Positions 23,727-32,931 of a stretch of 48,478 bases of DNA are shown piece after piece. The position numbers and the translations under genes were made by a program. This DNA comes from Gordonia sp. 'Campus' (GTDB lineage: Bacteria; Actinomycetota; Actinomycetes; Mycobacteriales; Mycobacteriaceae): assembly GCF_022206305.1 (NCBI RefSeq), contig NZ_JAKOIW010000027.1, forward strand, positions 1 to 48,478, given 5' to 3'. Positions within the stretch are counted from its first letter, which is position 1; every line of letters begins with the position of its first letter. The notes below the pieces were generated by a model that worked only from the letters and a program-made list of their open reading frames with translations, had not been told where the DNA came from and searched no databases.

Positions 23727-24923
23727 TCACTGCGCGCGGTACTCGCGCAGCAGGCCCTTGGAGATGATCTGTTTCTGGATCTCGCTTGTGCCCTCACCGA
23801 TGAGGAGGAACGGAGCGTCGCGCATGAGGCGTTCGATCTCGAATTCCTTGGAATAGCCGTAGCCGCCGTGGATTCGGAAACTCGCCTGGGTGACCTCGGC
23901 GCAGTACTCGCTGCACAGATACTTGGCCATGCCGGCCGCGACGTCGTTGCGTTCGCCGCTGTCCTTGAGCCGAGCCGCGTTGACCATCATCAGGTGCGCG
24001 GCCTCCACCTTCGTCGCCATCTCTGCGAGCGAGAAGGCGATCGCTTGGTGGTCGGCGATCGGTTTGCCGAAGGTCGACCGCTGTTGTGCGTACTTCACGC
24101 CGAGTTCGAATGCCCGCTGGGCGATTCCGCACGCGCGGGCGGAGACGTTGACGCGGCCGACCTCGACGCCGTCCATCATGTGCGCGAACCCTCGGCCCGG
24201 CGCGCCGCCCAGGATGTCGGTCGCGGGCGCACGGTAGCCGTCGAAGATGAGCTCGGTGGTGTCGATTCCCTTGTAGCCCATCTTGTCCAACTTGCGGGGG
24301 ATCGTCACCCCGGGCAGCACCTCGCCGAAACCCGCGGGCTTCTCCACGAGAAAGGTCGTCAGGTTCTTGTGCGGCTTCTCGTGCCCTTCTTCGGTGCGGA
24401 CAAGCGCGGCAACGAGAGTCGACGATCCACCGTTGGTCAGCCACATCTTCTGACCGTTGATGACGTATCCGTCGTCGCCGTCGCGCTTCGCGGTGGTCTT
24501 GATCGCCGCGACATCCGAGCCGAGTTCCGGCTCGGACATCGAGAACGCGCCGCGCACTTCTCCGGTCGCCATCCGGGGGAGGAATCGCTGCTTCTGTTCG
24601 TCGGTGCCGTGCTGCCGGATCATGTAGGCCACGATGAAGTGGGTGTTGATGACACCGGACACGCTCATCCAGCCCCGGGCGAGCTCCTCGACGCAGAGCG
24701 CATAGGTGAGCAGCGATTCGCCGAGCCCGCCGTACTCCTCGGGGATCATCAGACCGAAGAGCCCCATCTCGCCCATGCCGTCGACGATGGCCTGCGGGTA
24801 TTCGTCCGCATGCTCGAGTTCCTGCGCATTCGGGATGATCTGTTTGTCGACGAACGAGCGGACGTTGGCCAGGATCTCGGTCTGGATCTCGGTGAGGCCC
24901 AGGGTCTGCGCGAGGCGGGTCAT
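23727..24923 (-). CDS. acyl-CoA dehydrogenase
   Basis: 398 residues with SMSEPELGSDVAAIKTTA, MWLTNGGSSTLVAALVRTEE, RIHGGYGYSKEFEIERLMRD and GEGTSEIQKQIISKGLLRE, the last holding the catalytic Glu. The N-terminal helix bundle (IQTEILANVRSFVDKQIIPN) is complete. Related to short/medium-chain and branched-chain acyl-CoA dehydrogenases. First gene of a two-gene minus-strand operon with the dehydrogenase downstream, divergent from the MFS transporter, so the 395-base gap between them probably carries control sites for both directions. Confidence 0.9.
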   Translation of the reverse strand: MTRLAQTLGLTEIQTEILANVRSFVDKQIIPNAQELEHADEYPQAIVDGMGEMGLFGLMIPEEYGGLGESLLTYALCVEELARGWMSVSGVINTHFIVAYMIRQHGTDEQKQRFLPRMATGEVRGAFSMSEPELGSDVAAIKTTAKRDGDDGYVINGQKMWLTNGGSSTLVAALVRTEEGHEKPHKNLTTFLVEKPAGFGEVLPGVTIPRKLDKMGYKGIDTTELIFDGYRAPATDILGGAPGRGFAHMMDGVEVGRVNVSARACGIAQRAFELGVKYAQQRSTFGKPIADHQAIAFSLAEMATKVEAAHLMMVNAARLKDSGERNDVAAGMAKYLCSEYCAEVTQASFRIHGGYGYSKEFEIERLMRDAPFLLIGEGTSEIQKQIISKGLLREYRAQ

Positions 24924-25318
24924 GGCGGTGAGGTGTCTCCGAGTCTGTCGGGGCTGTCGAGTCGGTCGGGGGGCGGGCGACCGGGGCGGACGTGTGGTGT
25001 GCGCCTCAGCGGGACGTCCGTCTCACAGCATGCACCGCCCGACCGCGGCGAAGTAGTCGCTGTGAACTAAGGGTGCGATAGCGCGAGCCAATGAAACGAG
25101 TGGCACCGAACGCACCATCGCTAAGGGTCCGTGAGGGCCTGCCAATGACCCCAGCTCGCGGCGGGGCGGGCCTGGGCACATAGGCACGGGCAGTCGGATC
25201 GTTCGCCGGGCGAACGTTGTCAGTGGCGATCATGTCCGGTTTGAATCGGGTCGGGTGTGATTCAGCCCACGTGCTGAGCGCATCGTTATCCAGACCACTC
25301 GTCGGAAGAGGTACCACC
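24924..25318. other. 395-base divergent control region
   Basis: No gene is seen here. It separates the dehydrogenase operon (minus) from the MFS transporter (plus). It holds a perfect dyad at 25200-25216, two CTAAGGGT copies near 25070 and 25125, and a GAGG ribosome site before the transporter ATG. Short reading frames here are antisense shadows. Confidence 0.6.
25200..25216. promoter_or_regulatory. perfect dyad, candidate LysR-type operator
   Basis: CGTTCGCC-G-GGCGAACG is a perfect 8+1+8 dyad. Inside it TTCGCCGGGCGAA has the T-N11-A form with dyad symmetry typical of LysR boxes. Two LysR genes lie in the same island at 34165-35946. It is 103 bases upstream of the transporter start. Confidence 0.5.
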
Positions 25319-26761
25319 ATGGCGGTCACGACCACCTCCGGATCAGGACCCGGTAAGAAGCCCGGTTCGTCGGCGCACGCCTCACCCGGCGACGCCACGC
25401 AGACGACCGACTTCGAGGCGCCCCGGTCCGGTCGCTCGCCGAAGGATCGCAAGCTGGGGCCGCGCGGCGAATCCCGGGTGGGCGCCTGGGGCATCACCTC
25501 GCTGCTGGTGAGCCTGTACGTCATCAACTACGCCGACAAGGCGGTGCTCGGGATCATCGCCCAGCCGCTTCGTGAGGAACTCGGCCTCAGTTCGTCGCAG
25601 ATCGGGCTCGTCGGCAGCCTGTTCTTCCTCACCTTCACCATCGGTGGGTTCTTCGCGGGCCTGCTCAATCGCTGGATGACTCTGCGCTGGTCACTGGTGC
25701 TGCTCGCCCTGTGCTGGGCCGCGGCGATGCTGCCGATGGTCGTGGTGGCCGGGTTCGGAGTCCTCATCGTCAGCCGGTTGTTCCTCGGTCTCGCCGAGGG
25801 GCCCAGTTCCGCCCTGCTGCACACCGCGGCCTACTCGTGGCACCCTCCGGCCCGGCGTGCGCTGCCGGGTGCCCTGCTCGCCGGCGCCGCGTCGATCTCG
25901 AAGATCGCCGTCGCCCCGCTGCTCGCCGTCATCACCGTGACCTTCGGATGGCGCTGGGCGCTGATCTCGCTCACCATCGGGGGTCTGGCATGGTGCGTCG
26001 TCTGGCTGGCCACGTGGCGCAACGGCCCCTACATCGCGAGTGGGAAGACGACGAAGGGCGCGACTGCCGCCGCAGACACCGACGCCGAGCCGACCACGCC
26101 CTGGATCTCGATCTTCACCTCGAGGACCTTCATCACCGGAGCTCTGGTGGTGATGAGTGTGTACGCACTGGTGAGCGTTGTGCTGACCTGGCTGCCGTCG
26201 TACTTCGAGGAGGGACTCGGCTACAGCCGCCTCCAGTCCGGTTCGATGTTCGCGTTCCCCTCGATCGTCGGACTCATCTTGATGGTGCTGAGTTCGATCA
26301 CCAGTGACCGGATGATCTCGCGGGGCGCCACCTCGCGGATGCTGCGGATCGTCGTGCCCTCGGTCGGTGTGCTCGTGTCCGGCGTCTTGCTGTTCCTGCT
26401 GCCGTCGATCAGCACACCGATCGTCGCGGTAGCGATCCTGTCGATCGGGTACGGCTTCGCCGCCACCGTGTTCCCGCTGTTCAACGCGGCTGTCGCCGAG
26501 ATCTGCCCGCCTCGGCAGACAGCGGGCACGCTGGGCGTCTTCCTGGCGATCATGGCCATCGGCGGGCTCGTGGCGCCGTACGCCACCGGTGTCATCGTCG
26601 ACGCTGCGGGCACCCCGGCAGAGGGTTATGCCACCGCGTTCCAGGTACTCGGTCTCGTCGCGGCGGTGTGTGCGGTGCTCGCGCTGGTGTTCGCCGACCC
26701 CGAACGTGATCGCGCCCGGCTGCGGCCGCACGCACCGACGGTCGAGGGTGCGACGGCATGA
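25319..26761 (+). CDS. MFS transporter
   Basis: 480 residues. A polar N-terminal tail of about 60 residues is followed by some twelve membrane helices (for example LVSLYVINYADKAVLGIIAQ, FFLTFTIGGFFAGLL, LVLLALCWAAAMLPMVVVAG). The loop between helices 2 and 3 reads GLLNRWMTLRWSLVL, a variant of the MFS signature, and the fold resembles anion:cation symporters. It likely imports the carboxylate degraded by the surrounding acyl-CoA genes. The ATG at 25319 has GAGG seven to ten bases upstream; upstream in-frame starts lack one. Substrate unknown. Confidence 0.87.
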   Translation: MAVTTTSGSGPGKKPGSSAHASPGDATQTTDFEAPRSGRSPKDRKLGPRGESRVGAWGITSLLVSLYVINYADKAVLGIIAQPLREELGLSSSQIGLVGSLFFLTFTIGGFFAGLLNRWMTLRWSLVLLALCWAAAMLPMVVVAGFGVLIVSRLFLGLAEGPSSALLHTAAYSWHPPARRALPGALLAGAASISKIAVAPLLAVITVTFGWRWALISLTIGGLAWCVVWLATWRNGPYIASGKTTKGATAAADTDAEPTTPWISIFTSRTFITGALVVMSVYALVSVVLTWLPSYFEEGLGYSRLQSGSMFAFPSIVGLILMVLSSITSDRMISRGATSRMLRIVVPSVGVLVSGVLLFLLPSISTPIVAVAILSIGYGFAATVFPLFNAAVAEICPPRQTAGTLGVFLAIMAIGGLVAPYATGVIVDAAGTPAEGYATAFQVLGLVAAVCAVLALVFADPERDRARLRPHAPTVEGATA

Positions 26762-26921
26762 TCCATGTCCCATAGGCAGGGCCTCATCGTCTGTGAGTGG
26801 GAATCGACTTGTCTGCCAATCGCCTTGATGGTCGGCTCAACAGAACGGGCGATCGGCGCCCGCCCGGCGTCGTGCGCGTCGAACACAGCTCCACCTCTCG
26901 TCCCGACATCGAGGAGACCCC

Positions 26922-28055
26922 ATGCGTGATGCAGTGATCGTCGACGCGGTTCGCGCCCCGATCGGCCGCCGCCGCGGCGCCCTGTCCGGAATCCACCCGG
27001 CCGACCTGTCCGCCCACGTCCTCGAGGCGCTCGTCGAACGGACCGGAATCGATCCGGCCGTCGTCGACGACGTCATGTGGGGGTGTGTGAGTCAGGCGTC
27101 CGAGCAGGCGGGCAACGTCGCGCGGACCGCGGTGCTCGCCGCCGGTTGGCCGGAGAGCGTTCCGGGCACCACCGTGACCCGTGCCTGCGGATCGAGCCAG
27201 CAGGCCGTCAGCATGGCGGCCGCCGCGGTCATCTCGGGCCAGCAGGACGTCGTGATCGCCGGCGGGGTCGAGTCGATGAGCCGTGTCCCGATGGGCAGCG
27301 CCGCGCCCAACGGAGAACACCAGCCGCCCACCGTGCTCGACCGGTACGGCGTGGACAAGTTCAGTCAGGGGGTTGGCGCGGAGATGGTCGCCGCGAAGTG
27401 GGGACTCGACCGCACCCGCCTCGACGAGTACTCGCTGCGCTCGCATGAGCTCGCCGCGCAGGCTGCTGACCGCGGTGCCTTCGACAATCAGCTGGCGCCG
27501 ATCCCGGGGGTGCTCGAGGGTGACGAGGGCATCCGCCGCGGCGGCACGCTGGAATCCCTGGCCAAGCTCAAGCCCGCGTTCAGCGAGGACGGCGTCATCC
27601 ACGCCGGGAACTCGTCGCAGATCTCCGACGGATCGGGTGCGCTGCTGATCATGTCCTCGGACACCGCGAAAGCGCACGGTCTGACCCCGATCGCGCGCAT
27701 CCACACGGCGGTCGTCGCCGCCGATGATCCGGTGATCATGCTGACCGGGCCCATCCCGGCCACGGCGAAGGCACTCAAACGATCGGGATTGTCGATCGAC
27801 GACATCGGGGCGTTCGAGATCAACGAGGCGTTCGCCCCGGTTCCGCTCGCCTGGCAGGCCGAGACCGGTGCCGACATCGACCGCCTCAACCCTCTCGGCG
27901 GTGCGATCGCCGTCGGGCACCCGCTGGGGGGCTCCGGCGCCATTCTCATGACCCGCCTCGTCCATCACATGCGCGACAACGGAATCCGTTACGGACTGCA
28001 GTCGATGTGTGAAGCCGGCGGTATGGCGAACACCACCATCCTCGAACTCCTCTGA
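26922..28055 (+). CDS. thiolase (acetyl-CoA acyltransferase)
   Basis: 377 residues. The nucleophile Cys is in TRACGSSQQAVSMAA (near residue 89), the catalytic His in AVGHPLGGSG, and the second Cys in SMCEAGGMAN. AFEINEAFAPVPLAW is the usual NEAF loop. It cleaves 3-ketoacyl-CoA with CoA to release acetyl-CoA or propionyl-CoA. It is followed after 82 bases by an SDR dehydrogenase and then an acyl-CoA ligase, a plausible operon. A 160-base gap separates it from the transporter. Biosynthetic acetoacetyl-CoA formation is possible but the context is catabolic. Confidence 0.9.
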   Translation: MRDAVIVDAVRAPIGRRRGALSGIHPADLSAHVLEALVERTGIDPAVVDDVMWGCVSQASEQAGNVARTAVLAAGWPESVPGTTVTRACGSSQQAVSMAAAAVISGQQDVVIAGGVESMSRVPMGSAAPNGEHQPPTVLDRYGVDKFSQGVGAEMVAAKWGLDRTRLDEYSLRSHELAAQAADRGAFDNQLAPIPGVLEGDEGIRRGGTLESLAKLKPAFSEDGVIHAGNSSQISDGSGALLIMSSDTAKAHGLTPIARIHTAVVAADDPVIMLTGPIPATAKALKRSGLSIDDIGAFEINEAFAPVPLAWQAETGADIDRLNPLGGAIAVGHPLGGSGAILMTRLVHHMRDNGIRYGLQSMCEAGGMANTTILELL

Positions 28056-28137
28056 CCGCAGAACCCCGCCCCTGAGGTGGAAGCACGCTCGCACCTCGGG
28101 GAGCAGGACCAGATCACTTCGAAAGGCAGTACAGAGC

Positions 28138-28902
28138 ATGGAACTCAAAGGACTCTCGGTCGCCATCACCGGTGGGGCCTCCGGTCTGGGTCTGGCGACG
28201 GCCAAGCGCGTCATCGACGCCGGCGGTCTCGTCACCCTCATCGATCTGCCCACCTCCGACGGGCAGGCCGTGGCCGACGGACTCGGCACCGCAGCCGGTT
28301 TCGCCGCCGCCGACATCACCGATGCCGAACAGTTCGCTGCTGCTCTCGATGTGGCCGACGAGCGCGGTGGTCTCCGAGGTGTCGTGCACTGTGCCGGGGC
28401 GGGCCGGCGTATGCGGATTCTCGACAAGGAGGGCAAGGCGTCTCCCGCCGACGACTTCGAGTTCGTGATGAAGCTCAATCTCGTCGGTTCGTTTCATGCG
28501 TTGTCCCTCGGCGCCGAGCGCATCGCGCGCCTCGAACCGATCGACGGCGAGCGCGGCGCGATCATCATGACCGCGTCGGTCGCGGCCTTCGAGGGCCAGA
28601 TCGGCCAGATCAACTACGCGGCGTCCAAAGCCGGCATCGTCGGTATGACCCTCGTCGCGGCGCGTGATCTGGCCAGCAAGCTCATCCGCGTCAACACCAT
28701 CGCACCCGGCACGATGGACACCCCGTTGCTGGCACGGCTTCGCGACGACGTGCGTGAGTCGCTCGCGGCGAGTATCCCCAACCCGGCCCGGCTCGGCCGG
28801 CCGGAGGAGTTCGGTCATCTGGCCGCGTCGATCCTGGAGAACACCTATCTCAACGGCGTGACCATCCGCCTCGACGGGGCGATCCGGATGGCCCCGCGCT
28901 GA
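28138..28902 (+). CDS. SDR oxidoreductase, 3-hydroxyacyl-CoA dehydrogenase type II-like
   Basis: 254 residues with the NAD(P) loop TGGASGLGLATAKRV, an Asp after beta-2 (LIDLPTSDG) that favours NAD, and the catalytic Ser and Tyr-x-x-x-Lys in TASVAAFEGQIGQINYAASK. The whole sequence resembles the HSD17B10-type 3-hydroxyacyl-CoA dehydrogenases, which oxidise 3-hydroxyacyl-CoA to 3-ketoacyl-CoA for the neighbouring thiolase. The frame extends upstream to 28009, but ATG 28138 gives the standard N-terminus, with AAAGG upstream. Confidence 0.87.
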   Translation: MELKGLSVAITGGASGLGLATAKRVIDAGGLVTLIDLPTSDGQAVADGLGTAAGFAAADITDAEQFAAALDVADERGGLRGVVHCAGAGRRMRILDKEGKASPADDFEFVMKLNLVGSFHALSLGAERIARLEPIDGERGAIIMTASVAAFEGQIGQINYAASKAGIVGMTLVAARDLASKLIRVNTIAPGTMDTPLLARLRDDVRESLAASIPNPARLGRPEEFGHLAASILENTYLNGVTIRLDGAIRMAPR

Positions 28903-29000
28903 TCGGGCGGGCCGACTGGGGAGGCGGCCGACCACATCGCCCGGGGAGGCGTTCAGCCACAACGCATTTCGTGCACAGAACTCCGAGAGGACACCTTGCG

Positions 29001-30650
29001 ATGACCGCATCGGCGCCCACGACGCTGCGCTATCCCGACACCACCATGGCTGCTCTCCCGGCCGGAATGGCGGCGATGTACGGCGACCGCGCGGCCGTCG
29101 TCGACGGTGAGAAGACCCTCTCGTACGCCGACCTCGACGCGCGTTCGGCCGCGGTGGCATCAGCGCTACGAGCAGCCGGGGTCGCCGAGCGGGACGTCGT
29201 CCTCCTGTATCTGACGAACAGTGTCGAGTTCGTGGTCTCCTACTACGGGTCGTTGCGGGCGGGTGCCACCGTGACGCTGGTGAATCCGCTGCAACCCACC
29301 CCCGGTCTCCGGCGTCAGATCGCGGAAACCGGTGCGGTGGTGGGGTTCACCCAGGGCGAGCAGGCGGGGCGGTTGCTGGCGGCCGCCGCGGAGTCGACGA
29401 TGACGACCGTCGTGGTGGTCGACGGGACGGCCGCCGAAGCCCCCGACGGGATCACGACGTGCTCGCTCGCGGCGTTCACCGCCGGACACCACGGGGCGCC
29501 CGCGGTGTCGGTGACGAGCGAGGACGTCGCGCATCTCGCCTTCACCGGCGGCACCACGGGTGTGTCGAAGGGAGTGCGGGTGTTGCATCGCAACGTCATC
29601 GGCAATGTCACCCAGATGATCGCCTGGCGAGCCGGGCATTCTCTCGACGTGGGTGACGACGGCCTGCTCACTCTTGCACCGCGGTCCGACGAGAACCCGG
29701 GCGTGGTCCCCGGTGCCGCCGCCACCGTGGTCGTCTCGCCGCTGTTCCACGCGCACGCGCTGATCAACATGTCGTTCCTGTTGTTGTGTGGCGCAACCCA
29801 TGTGTTCGCCGGGCGGTTCGATCCGGCACGGATGCTCGCCCTCATCGAGGAGCACAGGGCCTCCTACGTGACCGGCAGCCCGGCGATGTGGCATGCGCTC
29901 GCCGCCCACCCCGATGTCGCCTCGCGTGACCTCACCTCGGTGCGGGTCGTCTCCTCGGGTGCGGCACCCATCGATCACGTCACCCTCGGACACCTCGAGA
30001 AGGCGTTTCCGGCCGCGGCCGTCGTCGAGGGTTACGGCCTCACCGAGGCCACCTGCCTCGTGTCCTCGGCGCCGCTGACCTCGCAGGGGCACTACCGCCT
30101 CGGCAGTGTCGGCCTGCCGACGTTCGACACCGAGGTCGAGATACGTTCGCTCGACGATCCGGCTGCGGTACTCGGACCGGGGGAGAGGGGTGCATTGTGG
30201 GTCCGCGGACCGCAGGTCACCGACGGTTACCTCGATCACCCCGAGAAGACCGCAGAGCAGTTCGTCGACGGATGGCTCGACACCGGGGACATCGCCTACC
30301 GTGACGCCGACGGCTACCTCTACATCTGCGATCGCGCCAAGGACATGCTGATCTACAAGGGCTACAACGTGTATCCGCGTGAGCTGGAGGAGGTCCTGGT
30401 GACCCATCCCGACGTGGAGGCGGCCGCGGTGGTCGGACGCGAGGCGGGTGCCCTGGGACAGGAACCGGTCGCGTTTCTGGTGGCCAGGGCCGGGCACGTC
30501 ATCGATCCGGTCGCAGTGGCGCGGTTCGTCGAGCAGCAGGTGTTGCCGTACAAGAAGATTCGCGACGTCCACGTGGTCGACGAGCTGCCGACGTCGGCGG
30601 CGGGCAAGATCCAGAAGGTGGCGTTGCGAGAGCGCCTGGCGAACGCCTGA
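29001..30650 (+). CDS. acyl-CoA ligase (AMP-binding enzyme)
   Basis: 549 residues of the ANL superfamily, activating a carboxylate to its CoA thioester through an acyl-adenylate. Motifs in order: phosphate loop HLAFTGGTTGVSKGV, VEGYGLTEAT, DGWLDTGDIAYRD, the hinge DRAKDMLIYKGYNVYPRELE, and the C-terminal catalytic Lys in PTSAAGKIQKVAL. It resembles long-chain fatty acid and 4-coumarate CoA ligases; the specificity is not readable. The ATG at 29001 follows a GAGAGG site. It ends 52 bases from the converging dehydrogenase; the gap has only a weak CGCCGGC/GCCGGCG inverted repeat. Confidence 0.9.
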   Translation: MTASAPTTLRYPDTTMAALPAGMAAMYGDRAAVVDGEKTLSYADLDARSAAVASALRAAGVAERDVVLLYLTNSVEFVVSYYGSLRAGATVTLVNPLQPTPGLRRQIAETGAVVGFTQGEQAGRLLAAAAESTMTTVVVVDGTAAEAPDGITTCSLAAFTAGHHGAPAVSVTSEDVAHLAFTGGTTGVSKGVRVLHRNVIGNVTQMIAWRAGHSLDVGDDGLLTLAPRSDENPGVVPGAAATVVVSPLFHAHALINMSFLLLCGATHVFAGRFDPARMLALIEEHRASYVTGSPAMWHALAAHPDVASRDLTSVRVVSSGAAPIDHVTLGHLEKAFPAAAVVEGYGLTEATCLVSSAPLTSQGHYRLGSVGLPTFDTEVEIRSLDDPAAVLGPGERGALWVRGPQVTDGYLDHPEKTAEQFVDGWLDTGDIAYRDADGYLYICDRAKDMLIYKGYNVYPRELEEVLVTHPDVEAAAVVGREAGALGQEPVAFLVARAGHVIDPVAVARFVEQQVLPYKKIRDVHVVDELPTSAAGKIQKVALRERLANA

Positions 30651-30702
30651 GGGTCGGGCGCCGGCCTACAACCGACGGGCCCGCGCCGGCGAACGGCGGG
30701 GG

Positions 30703-31905
30703 TCAGCGCTGCGCGCGCTTGACCAGGTTGCGCCCGATGATGAGTCGCTGGATCTCACTGGTTCCCTCGTAGAGACGCAGGAGGCGGACCTCGCGGTAGA
30801 TGCGTTCGACGGGCACATCCCGCATGTAGCCACTGCCACCATGGATCTGTACCGCGAGGTCGGCGACCTTGCCGACCATCTCGGTGCAGAACAGCTTGGC
30901 CGCCGACGGGGCGATCCTACGGTCGGTGTCGTCGACCCAGGCCCGCGCCGCCTCGCGCACGAGAGCGCGCCCGGCCATCACGCCCGACTGCTGGTCGGCC
31001 AGCATCGCTTGTACGAGTTGGAATTCGCCGATCGCGGTACCGCCCTGGGTGGCCGTGGCCGCCCACGACACCGATTCGTCGAGCGCGCGCTGGGCGGTGC
31101 CCACCGACAGTGCGGCGATGTGTACGCGCCCGCGCGCGAGGCTCATCATCGCCGCCTTGTAACCCACGTCCTCGCTGCCGCCGACGAGCGCGGCCGCGGG
31201 CACACGGACCCCGTCGAAGTGGACGTCGGAGGTCCAGGCGCCCTCCTGGCCCATCTTGCGATCCTTGGCACCCACCGTCAGCCCCTCGGCGTCAGCGGGC
31301 ACGAGGAAGACCGCGATACCGGTGCCGTCGGCGTCGGCGGGGCGGGTACGGGCGAACACGACGAAGAGATCCGCCAGCGGGGCGTTGGTGATGAACCGCT
31401 TCTCACCGGTGATGACCCAGTCGTCACCGTCGCGCACGGCCTTGGTGCGCAGTCCGGCCGGGTCCGAACCGGCACCCGGCTCGGTCAGTGCGAACGACGC
31501 GACCACCTCACCGGAGGCGATCTTCTCCAGCCAGGTGGACTTCTGCTCGTCGGTGCCGAAGTGCACGAGTACCTGGCCTGCGATGCCGTTGTTGGTTCCG
31601 AACATCGACCGCAACGCCAGGGACGTGTAACCCAACTCCATGGCCAGTTCGACGTCCTGCGTCAGATCGAGTCCCAGACCGCCCCATTCCTGGGGGATGG
31701 CGTAGCCGAAAAGACCCATGTCCTTGGCGGTCTGGCGGATGTCGTCGGGGATCGAGTCGGTGTCGAGGATCTCCTGCTCGCGGGGCACGACGACCTCGCG
31801 GACGAACTCACGCGTCGCGGCCAGGATGTCGGCGAAGTCCTCGGGGTCCACCTGGGAGAAGGTCGCAGATGATTGCCCCACAGCTGATTGCGTTCCACCG
31901 GTCAT
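30703..31905 (-). CDS. acyl-CoA dehydrogenase
   Basis: 400 residues with ALTEPGAGSDPAGLRTKA, RFITNAPLADLFVVFARTR, IHGGSGYMRDVPVERIYREV and YEGTSEIQRLIIGRNLVK, keeping the catalytic Glu. Third acyl-CoA dehydrogenase of the island; it differs from the other two and stands as a single minus-strand gene divergent from an SDR gene. The start is uncertain: ATG 31905 has GAGAG upstream and suits the family, while ATG 32001 would add 32 residues of no obvious homology. Confidence 0.88.
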   Translation of the reverse strand: MTGGTQSAVGQSSATFSQVDPEDFADILAATREFVREVVVPREQEILDTDSIPDDIRQTAKDMGLFGYAIPQEWGGLGLDLTQDVELAMELGYTSLALRSMFGTNNGIAGQVLVHFGTDEQKSTWLEKIASGEVVASFALTEPGAGSDPAGLRTKAVRDGDDWVITGEKRFITNAPLADLFVVFARTRPADADGTGIAVFLVPADAEGLTVGAKDRKMGQEGAWTSDVHFDGVRVPAAALVGGSEDVGYKAAMMSLARGRVHIAALSVGTAQRALDESVSWAATATQGGTAIGEFQLVQAMLADQQSGVMAGRALVREAARAWVDDTDRRIAPSAAKLFCTEMVGKVADLAVQIHGGSGYMRDVPVERIYREVRLLRLYEGTSEIQRLIIGRNLVKRAQR

Positions 31906-32114
31906 GTAGCCACTCTCGCTCGTCCGCGCGGTGGGGTCCAATACGAAACCGGGATCGATGCGATAGCCGCTGCGTATGACGCGGGCGGGTTCAACGGACA
32001 TGATTCTCGCTAGATTGAGTCCACACACCCATGCCGGCGCGACTCCGCCTCGCTGCCCCGCTCTCCTCGCCGGCCGACACCAGTCGGCCGTCGCCGCCTC
32101 GGAAGGACCGACCC

Positions 32115-32876
32115 ATGTCATCCAGCACCACCGCCGCTCCGCTGCTCGACGGGCGTACCGCCGTTGTCACCGGCGGCGCGCAGGGCATCGGCTTCGAGAT
32201 CGCCCGCTCCTTCGTGGAGGCCGGTGCTCGGGTGGTTCTCGGCGACCTCGATGTCGACGCCGCGCAGGCCGCCGCCGACACTCTCGGCGGCTCCGACGTC
32301 GCGCGCGCCGTCCGCTGCGACGTCGTCAACGCCACCGAGGTGGACGCGCTGCTGGCCAAGGCCGTCGACGGGTTCGGTTCACTCGACGTGCTGGTCAACA
32401 ACGCCGGGATCACACGCGACGCGACCATGCGCACGATGACCGAGGACGACTTCGACCTGGTGATCGCCGTGCACCTGAAGGGGACCTGGAACGGAACCCG
32501 TAAGGCGGCGGCCATCATGCGGGAGGCCAAGCGCGGTGCGATCGTGAACATCTCGTCGCTGTCGGGCAAGGTCGGCATGGTCGGTCAGACGAACTATTCG
32601 GCCGCCAAGGCGGGCATCGTCGGCATGACCAAGGCCGCGGCGAAGGAGATGGCGCACCACGGGGTACGCGTCAACGCGATCCAGCCCGGACTGATCCGGT
32701 CGGCGATGACCGAGGCCATGCCGCAGAAGGCCTGGGACCAGAAGATGTCGGAGATCCCCATGCACCGCGCCGGCGAGGTCGGCGAAGTCGCGAGTGTGGC
32801 CCTCTTCCTCGCCTCGGACATGTCGTCGTACATGACCGGCACCGTCCTCGAGGTCACCGGCGGCCGCTTCATGTGA
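32115..32876 (+). CDS. SDR oxidoreductase, FabG-like
   Basis: 253 residues: TGGAQGIGFEIARSFVEAGA, NNAGITRDATMRTM, the catalytic Ser in NISSLSGKVGMVGQ and NYSAAKAG with Tyr and Lys, and a C-terminal TGTVLEVTGGRFM. Close in style to 3-oxoacyl-ACP/CoA reductases. Next to a thiolase it most likely handles the 3-hydroxy/3-oxoacyl-CoA pair. The ATG at 32115 has GGAAGGA about seven bases upstream. Divergent from the dehydrogenase at 31905, so the intervening 200 bases should hold both promoters. Confidence 0.87.
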   Translation: MSSSTTAAPLLDGRTAVVTGGAQGIGFEIARSFVEAGARVVLGDLDVDAAQAAADTLGGSDVARAVRCDVVNATEVDALLAKAVDGFGSLDVLVNNAGITRDATMRTMTEDDFDLVIAVHLKGTWNGTRKAAAIMREAKRGAIVNISSLSGKVGMVGQTNYSAAKAGIVGMTKAAAKEMAHHGVRVNAIQPGLIRSAMTEAMPQKAWDQKMSEIPMHRAGEVGEVASVALFLASDMSSYMTGTVLEVTGGRFM

Positions 32877-32931
32877 CGGTCCGCGGCCACCGAACCCCTC
32901 CAGCTTCTCTTCCTCTGAAAGGTCACCTCCC

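Noticed and set aside
26784..28478. Minus-strand open frame of 564 codons
   Set aside because: Antisense to the thiolase and SDR genes; low-complexity Arg-rich translation.
30651..30702. Terminator between the ligase and converging dehydrogenase
   Set aside because: Only a 7-base inverted repeat with a 19-base loop; too weak to call.
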